Shown: piece by piece, positions 42,085 to 53,110 of the stretch | How the letters are laid out: each line of letters begins with the position of its first letter | Position numbering within the stretch: position 1 is the first letter of the stretch | Source of the DNA: Phytophthora sp. 'mugwort' | Taxonomy: Eukaryota > Oomycota > Peronosporomycetes > Peronosporales > Peronosporaceae | Assembly (NCBI GenBank): GCA_033558025.1 | Contig: JAUCEF010000018.1 | Span: 3,038,001-3,102,000 of the forward strand | Direction of reading: 5' to 3' | Length of the DNA: 64,000 bases | The notes under the pieces: generated by a model | What the model was told of the DNA's origin: nothing | Database searches by the model: none | Seen by the model: only the letters and a program-made list of their open reading frames with translations | Program-made: the position numbers and the translations under genes

Positions 42085-42668
42085 ATGACGGCCCACGTGG
42101 ACACGAACAAGAACGTCAACTGGATGGACTCCCGCGGGTTTTGGACGTTCTACATCATGCTGCTGGCCTCGCTATACATGGCGATGCCCATCGTCTTCCC
42201 CTCACATGGCGACGCCCTCACGGCAGTCAACGTCATCCACGGCGTGGTACGTAGCTCGCTAGCTGGCTATCTTGCCAGACTTCCCTTGTATCTTCTGGAA
42301 TGAGAGGGGGGGAGTGCACGCACGTGCTGATACGGTTTCTTCGCTTCTTCATGTAGGTTTCATTCGGCATTATGCACTGGATCAAGGGCTCACCCGATGA
42401 TAACTCGATGGGCGACTACCGCGAGCTGACGTTCTACGAACAGATCGATCAAGGCCACCCATGGACCAACACAAAGAAGTTCCTCATGATGATCCCTACG
42501 TTCCTGTTCCTGGCCGCCTCGGTTGCTACGGACTACGACACACGTCACCTGCTCATCAACTTCCCCATCTGGGCCACGCTCATCCTGGCCAAGCTGCCCG
42601 AGTTTGACCGCGTCCGAATCTTCGGTATTAACTCCACGGTCGGCATTGACGACCACAAGAAAAACTAA
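42085..42668 (+). CDS. ORMDL: ORMDL/Orm family ER membrane protein
   Basis: Two exons: 42085-42246 and 42357-42668, with a 110-bp GT-AG intron (GTACGT...ATGTAG, phase 0). The product is 157 residues; the family is about 153. Family signatures are NVNWMDSRGFWTFYIMLLAS near the N terminus, TFYEQIDQGHPWTNTKKFLM in the middle, and KLPEFDRVRIFGIN near the end. Four hydrophobic segments are expected and seen. Orm proteins sit in the ER and restrain serine palmitoyltransferase, the first step of sphingolipid synthesis. The start ATG (42085) begins MTAHVDTNKN; the longer open frame upstream starts only at GTG. Confidence 0.95.
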
Positions 42669-43347
42669 GCGAGCACGACAATATGGCTACTGGTGAGGAG
42701 GGTACCGCGAGCTACAGCTTTTGGCCTCAAGACCGCGCCAGGTCAGCAACGACGGTCTCAGCTTTTTGTGAGTAAACCGATGAACAGCGTGAATGCTTAG
42801 CTTGAGAAGACAGGACTGAGCGTACCGTCCTTCTTGCATTCTTAAGTTTGATTCGCAAAGTTTTATCCTTGCAACGCCGTTGTTTGCAGTGAAGGAATAA
42901 ACAAGGTTGTCATGATGTCAACTCTTGACGAATAGTTGCTATGGTTGCTTATATGTAATATGTGGCCGCAAGGAGTACAACCTCAATCACTCTTGAAGCG
43001 GTTATAGATGTGAATGTTCTAGGAAAACACTTGCAGCATTTTAATGATGAAAATCCTTAAGAGCGGCTGTACTTATCCAAAACCACACAGCTCACATAAC
43101 ATCTACCACCGCTCCTCCGCCCTACTCACAGCGGTCCTTCTTTTTTCTTCCTGATTTCTTCGTTCTCTGCCGGTTGCTTTCTCCTCTCTTCGCATTTCTC
43201 ATCTTCATCCACCCGTCCATCTAACAGGACAGTGAACTTCACTCGAAACAAGGGATCTCCGATCGTCTTTCGAGTCACGATATATCGAGATCGCACTGGC
43301 GTTGAAAAGCTGCAGGATGCAATAGTCAGTAGATAGCTATGAGGGCT
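42669..43347. other. Convergent intergenic region between ORMDL and Rab5
   Basis: Holds the two 3' UTRs. A pyrimidine-rich stretch (43131-43200) lies on the plus strand. No gene or repeat was recognised. Confidence 0.6.
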
Positions 43348-44292
43348 CTAGCAGCATCCACTCTTGGACTTGGACGCCTGGGGCGGAGTGATTGGGAACG
43401 CCTCGCGCTCAGGCTGAGGCGGGTTCTTGGGCAGCCTCTTCGCGATAGCGACAAACAGGTCCTTCACGTTCACGGCCGTCTTAGCTGACGTCTCCATGTG
43501 CAGGATATCATTGTCCTCAGCATATTGGTGGGCTTCCTCGAACTCCACCTTGCGGCGCGCCTCGAGGTCAGCTTTGTTGCCCGCGAGAGCAATAACCACA
43601 TTAGGGTCACCGCGGCGTTGCAGCTCCTTTACCCAGGACTTGGCACCAGTGAACGAGTCCTAAAAAGCATCAAACAACCAGCGCCCTCAGAATTTAGTAT
43701 TATCCTGCGACAAGTTGCAGGACCGGACCCACTGCTGATGGACGACGAGCTTGATATGTACCTTGTTGGTCACATCGTACACGACGATAGCAGCGGCGGC
43801 ACCACGGTAGTACATGGGCGCTAAGCTGCGGTATCGCTCTACAGTCGACGAAAAAAAAAGCAGCCACATGTCAGCACACACCGTGATTTTCCACCATTAT
43901 TTTTGCTTTTTAGGCAACATCGGTAGTTCCGAACAGTTGATAACTTGCCTTGTCCTGCGGTATCCCATATCTCAAACTTGACCGTCAATCCATCCTCAAG
44001 ACCGACCGTCTGTGTAAGGAAAGCAGCTAGAAAATCATAAACCGACGCACGAAATAGAGACAAAGCACAGTTAGGAAACTCTACTCAACCGAGCCATACC
44101 CGCTCATTGAGACGTAAGACGGCAGAATGAACCGGACGGCGTCCGAATAAAGATTACGGGTGTACCTCCGATCGTGGGCTCCTGGAACTCGAAGAACTCG
44201 TCGCGTACGAACCGCACGACCAGACAGGACTTGCCGACGGCCGTATCGCCCAGCAACACCAACTTGAAATGGCACGTTTTTCCTTGCGACAT
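43348..44292 (-). CDS. RAB5: Rab5-family small GTPase
   Basis: Four exons on the minus strand: 44166-44292, 43949-44026, 43762-43838, 43348-43659; 197 residues. The G motifs are complete: GDTAVGKS (P-loop), [11 protein letters not shown] (switch I, typical of Rab5, joined across intron 1), [14 protein letters not shown] (joined across intron 2), AGNKADL and ETSAKTA. The protein ends SGCC for double prenylation. Rab5 marks early endosomes and drives their fusion. Intron 2 begins GC rather than GT (CAAG|GCAAGT...TGTAG), a standard GC-AG intron; reading it as GT would break the conserved switch II. The start is the ATG at 44290-44292 ([15 protein letters not shown]). Confidence 0.95.
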
Positions 44293-44784
44293 CCTGCCGT
44301 CTTCTCCTTTATAAAAGCTTTCTTCTTCTCGTGCCCGCTCAGCTGACTCGAAGAATAACCAACGGGACCCTCGCTGCTGCTTGCTGTGTGCTCTCGACGC
44401 CTTGAATGTCGAGATTAGAGCGGCTTTCCTACCGGCGACCTGTTGCGTGGCTGGCTCGCGGTGTTGGAAGACTGAGAGGCACTGGACGCTTCCTTCTTCG
44501 CTTTGGTTCTGCTTCTTTTTCTCGTAGGGCACACACGCGGTACTCACAGCGTTTTTGTATGGATCCCCCAGCCAGCCGAGATGGGAGAAAAAAATCTCCC
44601 TCCGAAAGTCAATGCAGATCGGATTTGACGGGATTTGCATTTAGGCATCACAGACTTCAAGGCACCGGAAAAATGGCAAACGAAACACAAAATGGTTGTA
44701 TTGGTGTCTGTATATGCGCTTCGAATTAGCGTCGAGCAGGCTATCCACTGCTTGCAACCCCTGACTTGATCCACTCTTGTCGTC
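44293..44784. other. Spacer between Mago and Rab5 genes
   Basis: 492 bp between the Mago stop and the Rab5 start, both on the minus strand. It holds the Mago 3' UTR and the Rab5 promoter and 5' UTR. No conserved motif was identified with confidence. Confidence 0.5.
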
Positions 44785-45694
44785 CTACGGAATGGGCTTA
44801 ATCTGGGCAAACGGACAGAACGGCAACGACGTGAGGAAACAGCTGCAACAGCAATTGGTGCGACGAGCATTAGTAGAATAAGAGCGCACCTTGAAGTGCA
44901 GCGTTATCAGAGAGAATACCAGACACTTAATGTCCTGCACCAAATAGTACAGCACGCGCAGCCCTTCAGGGTCCTTGCTGTCCTGCACGTCAAGTAGCGA
45001 CCCGATCTTCGCGCACTGCAGTGAGGAACCAAATACCATTATCAGCCGGATCCACCCACAAACGCAATCACCCATAGCTAAAAAAAAAAAAAACAGCAGC
45101 AGCAACGCACCGTGAAGGAGATATGATCGTCGCCCAGCACCACTTCCAGCTCCTGCCGTCCGACGCGGTCCGGCTCAGGCCACTCCTTGTCGTCTTCTCT
45201 GATGACAAACAGCAGCACAGCCATACGTCAGCACTCTGCTCTGCATCAGAATACACATACCCAGCCTGCCGAGAGCGTACTTTGTGATTTCACTATCACT
45301 AATGATCCGCTTAACCTCGTCGATCACCGATTGGGACACCGTCACTAGAGCAGAAACGCAAGTAGCATCGCACGTTAGACCGGCCATCTGAGCGTGTAGA
45401 GCCCAATGAAGAGTTTCGGATACTGCTGGACAGTCACAGTCACCTTCTTTGCGAATCATGGAGTCCTTCTTGTAGTTGGAGTTGTTGGCGTAGCGGAGCT
45501 TCCCGTCTGCGCGGAACTCGAACTCCATAAACTCATGGCCGAACTTGCCGCGGTGGCCGACGCTTCACCGACGCAAAACACACAGTAACAATATCACATA
45601 CAGAGGTCAGCCACCACCATACCAGCAGACGTTTACGCAGATCTGGCCGCTGCACGCACTAGTAGCGCACGTAGAAATCGTCGTCGCGGGGCAT
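44785..45694 (-). CDS. MAGOH: Mago nashi, exon junction complex core
   Basis: Six exons: 45660-45694, 45444-45562, 45281-45344, 45111-45198, 44890-45015, 44785-44802; all GT-AG, total 450 nt, 149 residues. The product follows the family closely: [12 protein letters not shown], then [79 protein letters not shown], and the end LHFKIKPIP. Mago pairs with Y14 in the exon junction complex, which marks spliced mRNA. The first (35-nt) and last (18-nt) exons are tiny and easily missed. Five introns in a 450-nt gene is intron-rich for this window. Confidence 0.96.
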
Positions 45695-45992
45695 CCTGTC
45701 CCTTCCTGCGGCCAGAGCGCTACAACAAAAATATCAGCCAATGAAACGTCTTAGATTGCTGTATGCTTTCAACCAATAGATAGCTCCAATCTCTTCTTCA
45801 TTGATCCACAATATCGCTTGCCCCGTCGAACGTCGCGGCGTTGGTGAGTTGTGTCGTGTATCCGCCGCGTCCTGTCCGAAGGTGAAGTCTAACGGTAATT
45901 TAAGCGTGCTGACGTCATTATTTCGTCTCCACGTTCGTAGTACGCACAAGAACGGCGCGTCGATCTCAACAGGTGCCCAAGCGACCAGACAA
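45695..45992. promoter_or_regulatory. 298-bp bidirectional promoter between Mago and DP
   Basis: The two genes are divergent with start codons 298 bp apart. Initiator-like sequences occur on both strands: GACGTCATTATTTCGTC (+, 45910-45926) for DP, and TTTCATTGGCTGATATTTTT (-, about 45731-45750) for Mago. Both are imperfect matches. Confidence 0.45.
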
Positions 45993-47540
45993 ATGTCAGC
46001 GCAAGGAACTCCAGTACCCGACAATCTCCAGTCTCCGGTCGGGAAAAAGAGCAACCCGAAGGCACCTGCAAAGGTAACGGGAAAAAAACGTGCGGCGTCT
46101 TCTGCCAATGGCACCACGAAGCGCGCGACGCGTCGAGAGCTCAAGAAGCTGGTGGAAATGGACTTGGAGGAGAAGGACGACGCCACTGCAGGTTAGTCTA
46201 CAACAAAGATGCGGATGATGGGTTTCATCTTATGGAATTCAGCTGATAAGTCACATGTATATCGCCATCGATGCCGATGGGAAGTAGCAATCAAGTCAGA
46301 GAACACATCTGCCGTGCCGTTTGGAGTAGATGCCGCTAGCGCTTCTATCACGCCCACCAGCCTTCATGACGACTTCGTAAACATGATGAAGACGAAAGGT
46401 CTGGAAAAGATAGCCATGGAAGCAGGCATTTTGAAGAATGGTGCTCTTGTTGAATCGCAGTCTCCGGCAACTCCTTCGGCCACTGCGAGTTCGTCAGTAA
46501 AATGTGGGAGTGGAAAGAAGCCAATATCGGCAGCTCCAACGCTCGCGAGCCCATCATTTACCAGCCCGTACGCTTGCCATGATATTTTATATCGTATTAG
46601 TAGAAAATCATTGGCGGGCTCACCTGATTTTGTGGCTGCATTAACGCAATTACAGCTCACCCGGCAAGAAGAGGAAGTATTTGAAGATCAACAAGGGTTT
46701 GCGCCATTTCAGTATGAAGGTGTGCCAAAAGGTGGAGGAAAAGCACGTGACGTCTTATAACGAAGTCGCTGACGAGCTGGTGCGCGAGTTTGTTACGATG
46801 CGACCGAATGATTCTGTAAGTCATCATCGGGAAGCGTGGGTGAAGTGCTTGTGCTGCGATGCTTACTTTGTGTTGTTGTGTGGTTTCAGGTATACGATGA
46901 GAAGAACATACGCCGGCGCGTTTACGATGCGTTGAACGTACTGATGGCCATGGACATCATATCAAAAGAGCGAAAGGAAATTCGATGGAAAGGGCTGCCG
47001 TCAAATCTGCAACATGACACAGAAATGCTTCTGGTTTGTTTCCAGCCATTCTTACATTCCTATGTTGAAACGATGAACTCACTGTGACTGGTTACACGGT
47101 AGGCTGAACGCAATGAACGCATGAAAAACGTGGAACAAAAGAAACAGCACTTGCAGGACCTGCTGGTACAGCAGGTTGCTATGAAGAACCTTTTGAAGCG
47201 AAACGCGGAGCGCAAGCGCAAGGAGAGCGAGAACCCTGCATCCGCGAACATTGGGCGCGACGAAGGCCGAGTTTTTTTGCCATTTATCGCAGTGAACACG
47301 AGCAATGACACTGTGATCCAGTGCGAGATGTCAGAAGACCGTCAGGACATTTTCTTTAACTTCAGCGCGCCGTTCGAAATTCACGATGACGCAGACATCT
47401 TGCAAAAGCTGAATTTGCACAAGGCGCCCTACACCGAGCTCAAGCAAATGGTCCCCGACAAGTTGCTGTCCTACCTCCCCGCTGAGTGTGAATTGAAAAA
47501 AAGAGACGAGAAGAGTAACGAGTATGTTTCAGATAGGTAG
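45993..47540 (+). CDS. TFDP: DP subunit of the E2F/DP transcription factor
   Basis: Five exons: 45993-46191; about 46243 or 46288 to 46567; 46656-46815; 46890-47033; 47103-47540. Both acceptors for exon 2 keep phase; the later one gives a more ordinary 96-bp intron. The DNA-binding domain spans exons 3-4: [33 protein letters not shown] and the hallmark [20 protein letters not shown]. Exon 5 carries the coiled coil ([17 protein letters not shown]) and the marked-box-like region ending near [21 protein letters not shown] dimerises with E2F to control S-phase genes. The N-terminal 170 residues are Lys/Ser/Ala-rich and not conserved. Confidence 0.93.
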
Positions 47541-47712
47541 GTAGGTACTTTAATTAGCGTGCAATAATGGGGGAGGAGGGTGGTGGAGTCTGCCCGCACT
47601 ACTTCAGGTGGGAAATACTTGTTTACTTTGGGGTCTAGCAAAAAAAAAGTGGTCTCTGTGCGATGATTGTAATCTCTGTGGCGGTCCGTCGTGAATCGGA
47701 GTTGGCTCTGCA

Positions 47713-48018
47713 CTACGTCTCGCATTCCAGCCTGGTGTAGGGCTGTTGTTCTTTACCGGGCTGGTGCGCGAAGCTGGGCTGGGGCTTTCGTCCATTTCGT
47801 CATGTCCGGCCAGTTGCCACTACGTCGGCGTAGGTGCGCGTCTTGGACCCTAGCTCCGAGTGTCTTTCCTCTGCGAGGAAGACCCAGCCTTCAACATCCG
47901 CCTCGCGTGTGAACGCAGTCTCCTGGCACACCTGCTCGCCGGGCTTGCCGGAAGCACTGTCTGTCTTGCCGGACGTGCTACCAGGGGCGAAGAGACGGTT
48001 GAGTAGGGAGTCCAGCAT
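47713..48018 (-). CDS. Small conserved two-exon gene, copy A, with LIR-like motif
   Basis: Exon 1 47824-48018 starts MLDSLLNRLFAPGSTSGK and ends RTYAD. A 63-nt intron (GTAGTG...CACCAG) leads to exon 2 (47713-47760, PGKEQQPYTRLE...), giving 80 residues. Without splicing the frame would stop at 72 residues. The spliced model is preferred because copy B (61979-62287) has the same intron and a matching C terminus. EADVEGWVFLAEE has the form of an LC3/Atg8-interacting motif (W-V-F-L after acidic residues), and the short amphipathic N terminus recalls TP53INP/DOR autophagy proteins in layout only. The gene lies tail-to-tail with DP, which ends 172 bp away. Function is unproven. Confidence 0.6.
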
Positions 48019-48979
48019 GGTCAGTCTCTGGTGGTATGTCGTCTTGACTTCGCCTAGTCTGGCTGCTTGCGTCCTTGCTGTCGTAGTTCTTTTAGCTCTC
48101 TCGCGCTACTTGGTCGTTAGCTCGATTTTTTGTTCTGATCTGAGCGTTTGTTCTCCAGTGGACACCGAATCTCTGGAATCTGCAACAACTTCGAAGTGTT
48201 AGAAAGAGTCTGGAAAACACTTTTCCGCGGGCATAGTAAATCCAGGTCACACACCATCTTCAAATTGAAGCCCATTTTTGGGATCATTTGCGAAATGTCG
48301 TCAGCACCAGATGAACTACGTTTGTGAACGAAACGGAGAGTTTAACCGTCTGGTTGCACCTATCAGCTTTCAATGAGTCGCCGGCTGGCCTTCTCTCAGG
48401 TGCGCAAGATGTTACATGAGCGTGAGCGTTTCAAGGATGCGGCCAAAGCTGGTGCATGCAGTCGAAGAATCGTTTACATTCGTCGCAAACATAATGGTTA
48501 TAGTAGTCTGTGTCTACATAGATAGCCAGTTCCGGACGGTACTACTACTTCTCTGGTCCACCTTACTATTATGCCACTTCATAATTTTTGCAATAATAAA
48601 CAGTTCATTATTTGTCATCGGTTTTATACAAAAAGCCCACCAAATGAGCACTGTTCCTGTAGCATAGCCAAACGTATGTTTCTAAGTCAATCATAGTGAG
48701 CGTAGAAGAAGATAACTTGATGTTTGGAGTCAAATTTGTTTTATGCCAGTAGGTTTTATGTCGTAATTTCTCACCTATTTAGCGAGTTTAGCTGGGGGGA
48801 GGATAGCTAAATATAATACGTACCGTACGCAAAATGGGTACTTCGTACGACCCTAAACGGTTAAAAAAAGTCGCAATTTGTCTATTCGGAAACGAGGTTT
48901 TCATGTGTTATGCTGATAAATGGCATTTATATCAGATCGATGCATTTCTGATTAATTAAAATGGTGGACCAGAGAAGTA
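48019..48979. other. Upstream of copy A; no assigned gene
   Basis: The first 90 bp resemble the 5' flank of copy B. A plus-strand frame at 48416-48667 is hydrophobic, and a second at about 48373 reads MSRRLAFSQVRKMLHERERF; neither is recognised. The rest is AT-rich. Confidence 0.4.
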
Positions 48980-49130
48980 CAGTAATGTACCCCACAATAG
49001 CGAACGCGTCAAATCCTATAGTCTACAGGAATTGATGCGTCAAAAAATATACTGTGGCTGCAAAATGATTGGTACTGTTTTTGTACCTGTTTTATGTATA
49101 TCAGGTGCTCGCTATTGAGGCACATTACTG
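48980..49130. repeat. MITE-like element of about 150 bp
   Basis: CAGTAATGTACCCCACAATA at 48980 is preceded by TA. The end reads CGCTATTGAGGCACATTACTG, an imperfect inverted match over about 25 bp. The CAGTA.TGT terminus and TA target are typical of pogo/Tigger MITEs. The right flank reads CA, not TA, so the target duplication is not confirmed. Confidence 0.5.
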
Positions 49131-49559
49131 CATGTACAGAAAACGCCGGATATAGGAGCGTCTGGTATAAGAGGAATTCGATTATGATAGCCGTGAGTTG
49201 GATTCCAAATCTTTTGCAGTAAAATCAAGGCAACATGGCTATAAGGCTGTAAGAGTGTGAGAGAGCTTCCTCATCAATCCTTAATCTCGCGTTGTAAGAG
49301 GCGAAAAAATATACGGCTCACTTTGAAATACGACCAACACCAGAGCAATGGTTTCGACACGCCAACACCTCGCTATCTACGAAAAGAATGAGCTCCGCCG
49401 CTATCACCTAGCGAGCCCCAGTCTCAACCACCTTAACCTCCAGCAGTGGGTTACAGTGCACATCGATAAAAGTCTTTCGACGGTTGGTAAAATTGATAAC
49501 TAACCCTTCGACAGCACACCCAGCGGCAACATGAAAAAATAAACGCAAACCTCAGCACA
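49131..49559. other. No assigned feature
   Basis: AT-rich sequence leading into the Tigger remnant. The last 200 bp may include its decayed N terminus. Confidence 0.4.
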
Positions 49560-50635
49560 CTTCTATCGAGATCGAACTTATGGCACTCGTGCATGCTCAA
49601 AAAGCAAATGGTATTCTTTCTGATGAGGTTCTGCAAACGAAAGCGAACGAACTCGTTGGGGGAGGGCTATTTCGCTGTCCTGGATTCAGCGTTTTAAGGT
49701 CTGTCATGGCTTGATGCTGCACAAGATGCACGGTGGCCGGATCGGTGGACGCTACCAAACTTGAACAGCAACGGGTAGATGTTGCTTGACCGATACAACT
49801 CCCAGGACATTTTTAATATGGATGAAACTGCTCTATTTTACTGCACGCTACCCAACCAAACGCTGGCAACTAAATCGGTGCAGGTAAAAGAAGGACAAGG
49901 CCAGGATCAGTATCGGCTTGTGCTGCAACCTTATTGGGACTGAAAAATATATGCCTATCGTGATCAACACAGCTGCGAAACCGCGTTGCTTCCGAGGTGT
50001 GAATATTGGTACAATCTCCATGGAGTATGTTTTGAACCAAAAAGAGTGGAGGACGACTCAAGTTTTTTTTTACATGGGTGGGGTTTTTAAATTTAAGAAT
50101 GCAAAGGCGAAAAATTACCCTACTGCTCGACAGTGCACCTGGCCATGCCGAGATGGAGCTAAATAATGTCCAAATCCACTTCTTGCCAAAAACCTATTGC
50201 ATCACACCTGCAGCCAAGGGATGCCGGCATAATTCGAAATTTCAAGCTGAAATACAAGAAGATGTTTGCCCATTGGGTTATCGAGCAGGTGATACCTGAA
50301 AGACGATTGGATTTGCTGATGTCTGTTAAATTCGTCGTGGATGTGTGGCCCGCAAATTCGGAAGCGACGATTCGACATGTTGGCGGCACACTAGAATTGT
50401 GTCCCGAAGTATGAGCTCGATGGTGAAGTATGACAGCGAACATACCAGAGAGGCAGATCTAAGAGATCTAGACCAGCAAATATTTAGATTACATTTTGGG
50501 GATTATCTAAGTGTAGCGAGCTACGTCACTGTCGAGGTCGCCGCCGTGGATAATCTGATGAGTGACGACACAAGCGACCAATTATCAAGTGATAGTGGCA
50601 GTGACAGTGCAAATCGATCGCATTTCGCATAACGG
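49560..50635 (+). pseudogene. Tigger/pogo transposase pseudogene, copy 1
   Basis: A CENP-B-type helix-turn-helix remnant (ANGILSDEVLQTKANELVGG, then RFKVCHGLMLHKMHG) precedes the DDE domain. DIFNMDETALFYCTLPNQTL (about 49810-49870) carries the first Asp. PRCFRGVNIGTISMEYVLNQ follows in another frame. The second Asp region lies near 50115-50150 (KITLLLDSAPGHAEMEL). A block reading HLQPRDAGIIRNFKLKYKKM lies at 50205-50265. An acidic Ser/Asp tail ends at 50635. Several frameshifts inactivate it. Confidence 0.8.
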
Positions 50636-50689
50636 AATAGAGAGGGTATTGATGCGTCTGGATGAATGTCCCAATGAAAACATGTAGAG

Positions 50690-52060
50690 CCTGCCATGGG
50701 GAGATCGGCACCAAGGGAAAATGTTCGCTCTAGAGCAGAAGCAATCACCCAGCACCGGGAATGGCTTCCCCTGACTTCACACAGCTGGCTCGTTGGGCGA
50801 AAGCCGAGTTCGATCTGACCGTCCACCTACTAGAAAAACTATCAGGATCATTGTGAAATCTGCGGATACCGTGGATACGAGGCTCAAGGCGGCTAGAGCT
50901 GCTAACTGCTCATCATCGAAAGGGAGCAAGATGCCCGTCCCGTGCCCGCAGCTAGAGCGCGAGCTAGGCGCGTCGTGCGTGGTTGCCAAGCGAGAGGGTG
51001 CAAGCACGCAGCTTGATCAAGACAAGTGTTGACAGGAAATCTCCGTCATATCGACAACGCCCCTGCTCTGAAGCTACAGTGGGGTGGATTACGAACTTTA
51101 TGAAGCGCCACAGATTTAAATATCGTGAGCTCCATGGCTAGGAGACGTCAGCGGATGCTGCTATTGTGCATGAAGGGAGGTTGGTCCTACACGACACGAG
51201 ACGGGCGGAACATGGATGAAACTGGCCTGTTCTATCCGGCTGCTACATAAAGGGGCATCTGCGACCAGGGACAAGCTGGCGTGGAGAAGGACAAGGTCCG
51301 CATTACATTGGCCTTGCAACCAATGCCGATGGCTTGGAGAAGCGAGATGCTCTGTTCATTGGGACAGCAACACGCTCGCTGCGCTTTAAAAAGAAAGACA
51401 CGCATGAGCTCAGGTTTCGCTGAGCTCATGGCCTTTTGCCGTCTTTCCGGTCAGCTAGACCTTGCAGCTGCGAGTGTACCCAGCGAGCGTACTTCCGCGA
51501 AAGGTCCTATTTGCAAGCAAGCCTCGTCCGCAGCTGTAGGCCAACAGCCACCACGAAAGCGCGAATCAACGTCCACGGTGCCGACTATAATGGTGACGAT
51601 CACGATCGCGGGCGCAGGACCAGATGTTGTGAGGGCATTGCAGGGTGATCGCGCATCTACAAGTGCTCATGCTGCGATGGCTGTGGCCACTAATATGCTG
51701 GTGGAATTTTCACCGCTAATGCAAGGTCCTACGACGCGTGCTGCACAACAAGATGGTGTGGCGGATGAAGCTGTTCCGGATGATCCAGAATTCCATCCAA
51801 GAGAAAACATGACTGATGTCGAAGAAGCTAAGAGCGCGAGAGCGTCGAGCCGAACGAGTCTGAATATCTTGTGGATTTGGACGTGTTTGATGACGACCAC
51901 TTCATAGAGGGATTGAGGGAGGAACGATTGTTTGTCCCGACAGCTGGAGACGATGTCAACGCGGTGGCGGCTGCTAACATCAGCTACTCAGAGTCTGATG
52001 CATACGACGAAGACGTAATGGTAGACAACGAGGTGACCCCTGAACTATATAAGGTGTAGA
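50690..52060 (+). pseudogene. Tigger/pogo transposase pseudogene, copy 2
   Basis: It begins with a Psq/HTH-like stretch (PTRKTIRIIVKSADTVDTRL, about 50825-50885). The DDE start RNMDETGLFY is at about 51205-51235. In other frames come GLATNADGLEKRDALFIGTA and then a continuous 3' frame (51281-51907) with a poorly conserved C terminus. The acidic tail DLDVFDDDHFIEGLREE is at 51871-51925. It lies directly behind copy 1 in the same orientation but is not a close duplicate of it. Confidence 0.7.
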
Positions 52061-52224
52061 AGATGTAGCGGACATGCCAATGAATGCTGACGTCCCCGAC
52101 ATGGGGATTTTTAAATTGACGGGTGACGATTACCGTGGTATCGCGGGGTCAGGATGGGTTAAGTATGATGAAGAGCGCAGCGGTAAGATCGGATGCTACA
52201 GAATAACCTGAATTGTAACTGTTC

Positions 52225-53110
52225 TAATTATGGATTATACCACTTTGCAGGAAATCTCGAAGTTGATGTTGCAAAGGACTACTACAATGGGCAAGGGGCC
52301 CCACTCGATCTGTTGTTGCGTACGTGGGCTCTCTGTTTGGCATATTCTTCTACTTTTACCGAAGGAGTTATGGATCCGTATGGCTACGGAGACGAACTGG
52401 GAGCAGAATATCACTGTATTCGGTACCTCCGGCGGAACAAATTGCTCCTCGCGTAAGTGTACTCATTTAATAAACCTTTAGGCAAATCTTGGGAGGTGGA
52501 TTTGAACCACCGACACAAAGATTTTCAGTCTTTTAGATGGCTTTTTCCAACAAATCATAAAGACATTGGAACTTTATATTTAATTTTTAGTGCTTCTGCT
52601 GGTGTTGTTACCCACCTTAGCAGTACTGAAGAGGTTTGAACAAGTTCAAGCGTATTCAAGCGCACGAGATCGTGCATGTGGTTGCGGTGATCTTCGCTGG
52701 AGATATAGCTCCGATCCGAGATGGTCTTTCACTGGTGTACCAACGAGGATAGCGCCATACCGCGCGGCAAGTTTTCGCGGTTCATAAAGCGCGATCGCTT
52801 CGAGGCGATCATGAAGTATCTACGCTTCAATAACAACGGTGGTGCGCACGGTGGTGCGCACGCTAACAAGGCATGAAAAATTAGATCGCTTTGCAAACAG
52901 TAGACAAAACATTTCGCCGTGCATATCGGCTTTGGAAAGCCATCTAATTCGACGAAGGCATGATTCGAACCGTAGTAAGTTCAATCCGATGAGCATATTC
53001 ATGCCGGACAAGCCTAGCAAGTATTGTTCCAAGGTATACATGACGTGGTGCGAATGCGGCATACTACTCAAGGTAAGATTCACGATTCTGTATTTTACCG
53101 AATGCACCAC
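52225..53110 (+). pseudogene. piggyBac-like (DDE_Tnp_1_7) transposase pseudogene
   Basis: The first part (52230-52480) gives LSVWHILLLLPKELWIRMAT. After a mitochondrial insert, the second part reads AHEIVHVVAVIFA and IAPIRDGLSLVYQR (about 52655-52750). Then come IKRDRFEAIMKYLRFNNNGG (about 52788-52845), a VDKTFRRAYRLWKA segment, and RSKFNPMSIFMPDKPSKYCS with KVYMTWCECGILL (to about 53070). These are the conserved piggyBac transposase blocks, spread over three frames. There is no intact frame. Confidence 0.75.
52487..52609 (+). other. Chimeric nuclear mitochondrial fragment (tRNA-Phe piece plus cox1 start)
   Basis: 52487-52533, read on the minus strand, is the 3' two-thirds of a tRNA: acceptor 3' strand TCCCAAG, T arm GGTGG-TTCAAAT-CCACC, and a perfect anticodon stem AAAGA/TCTTT with loop CTGAAAA (anticodon GAA, Phe). 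Directly joined on the plus strand is the cox1 N terminus: [20 protein letters not shown] and then ASAGVV (to 52609). The D arm and half the acceptor are missing, and cox1 lacks its first codons. So two mitochondrial pieces were fused, with TTTT microhomology at the joint, before or during insertion into the piggyBac gene. It is not a functional gene. Confidence 0.88.

Noticed and set aside
46192..46288. Short extra exon start for DP at 46243
   Set aside because: Not fully rejected: it keeps phase, but it adds an unconserved Arg/His-rich peptide (HVYRHRCRW), so the acceptor at 46287 is the likelier site.
48416..48667. Hydrophobic 83-codon frame resembling a small membrane protein
   Set aside because: No conserved motif, AT-rich composition, and no plausible promoter or homologue.
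52457..52639. 60-codon frame containing a cytochrome oxidase start
   Set aside because: It is a mitochondrial insertion that happens to be open in the standard code, not a nuclear cox1 gene.
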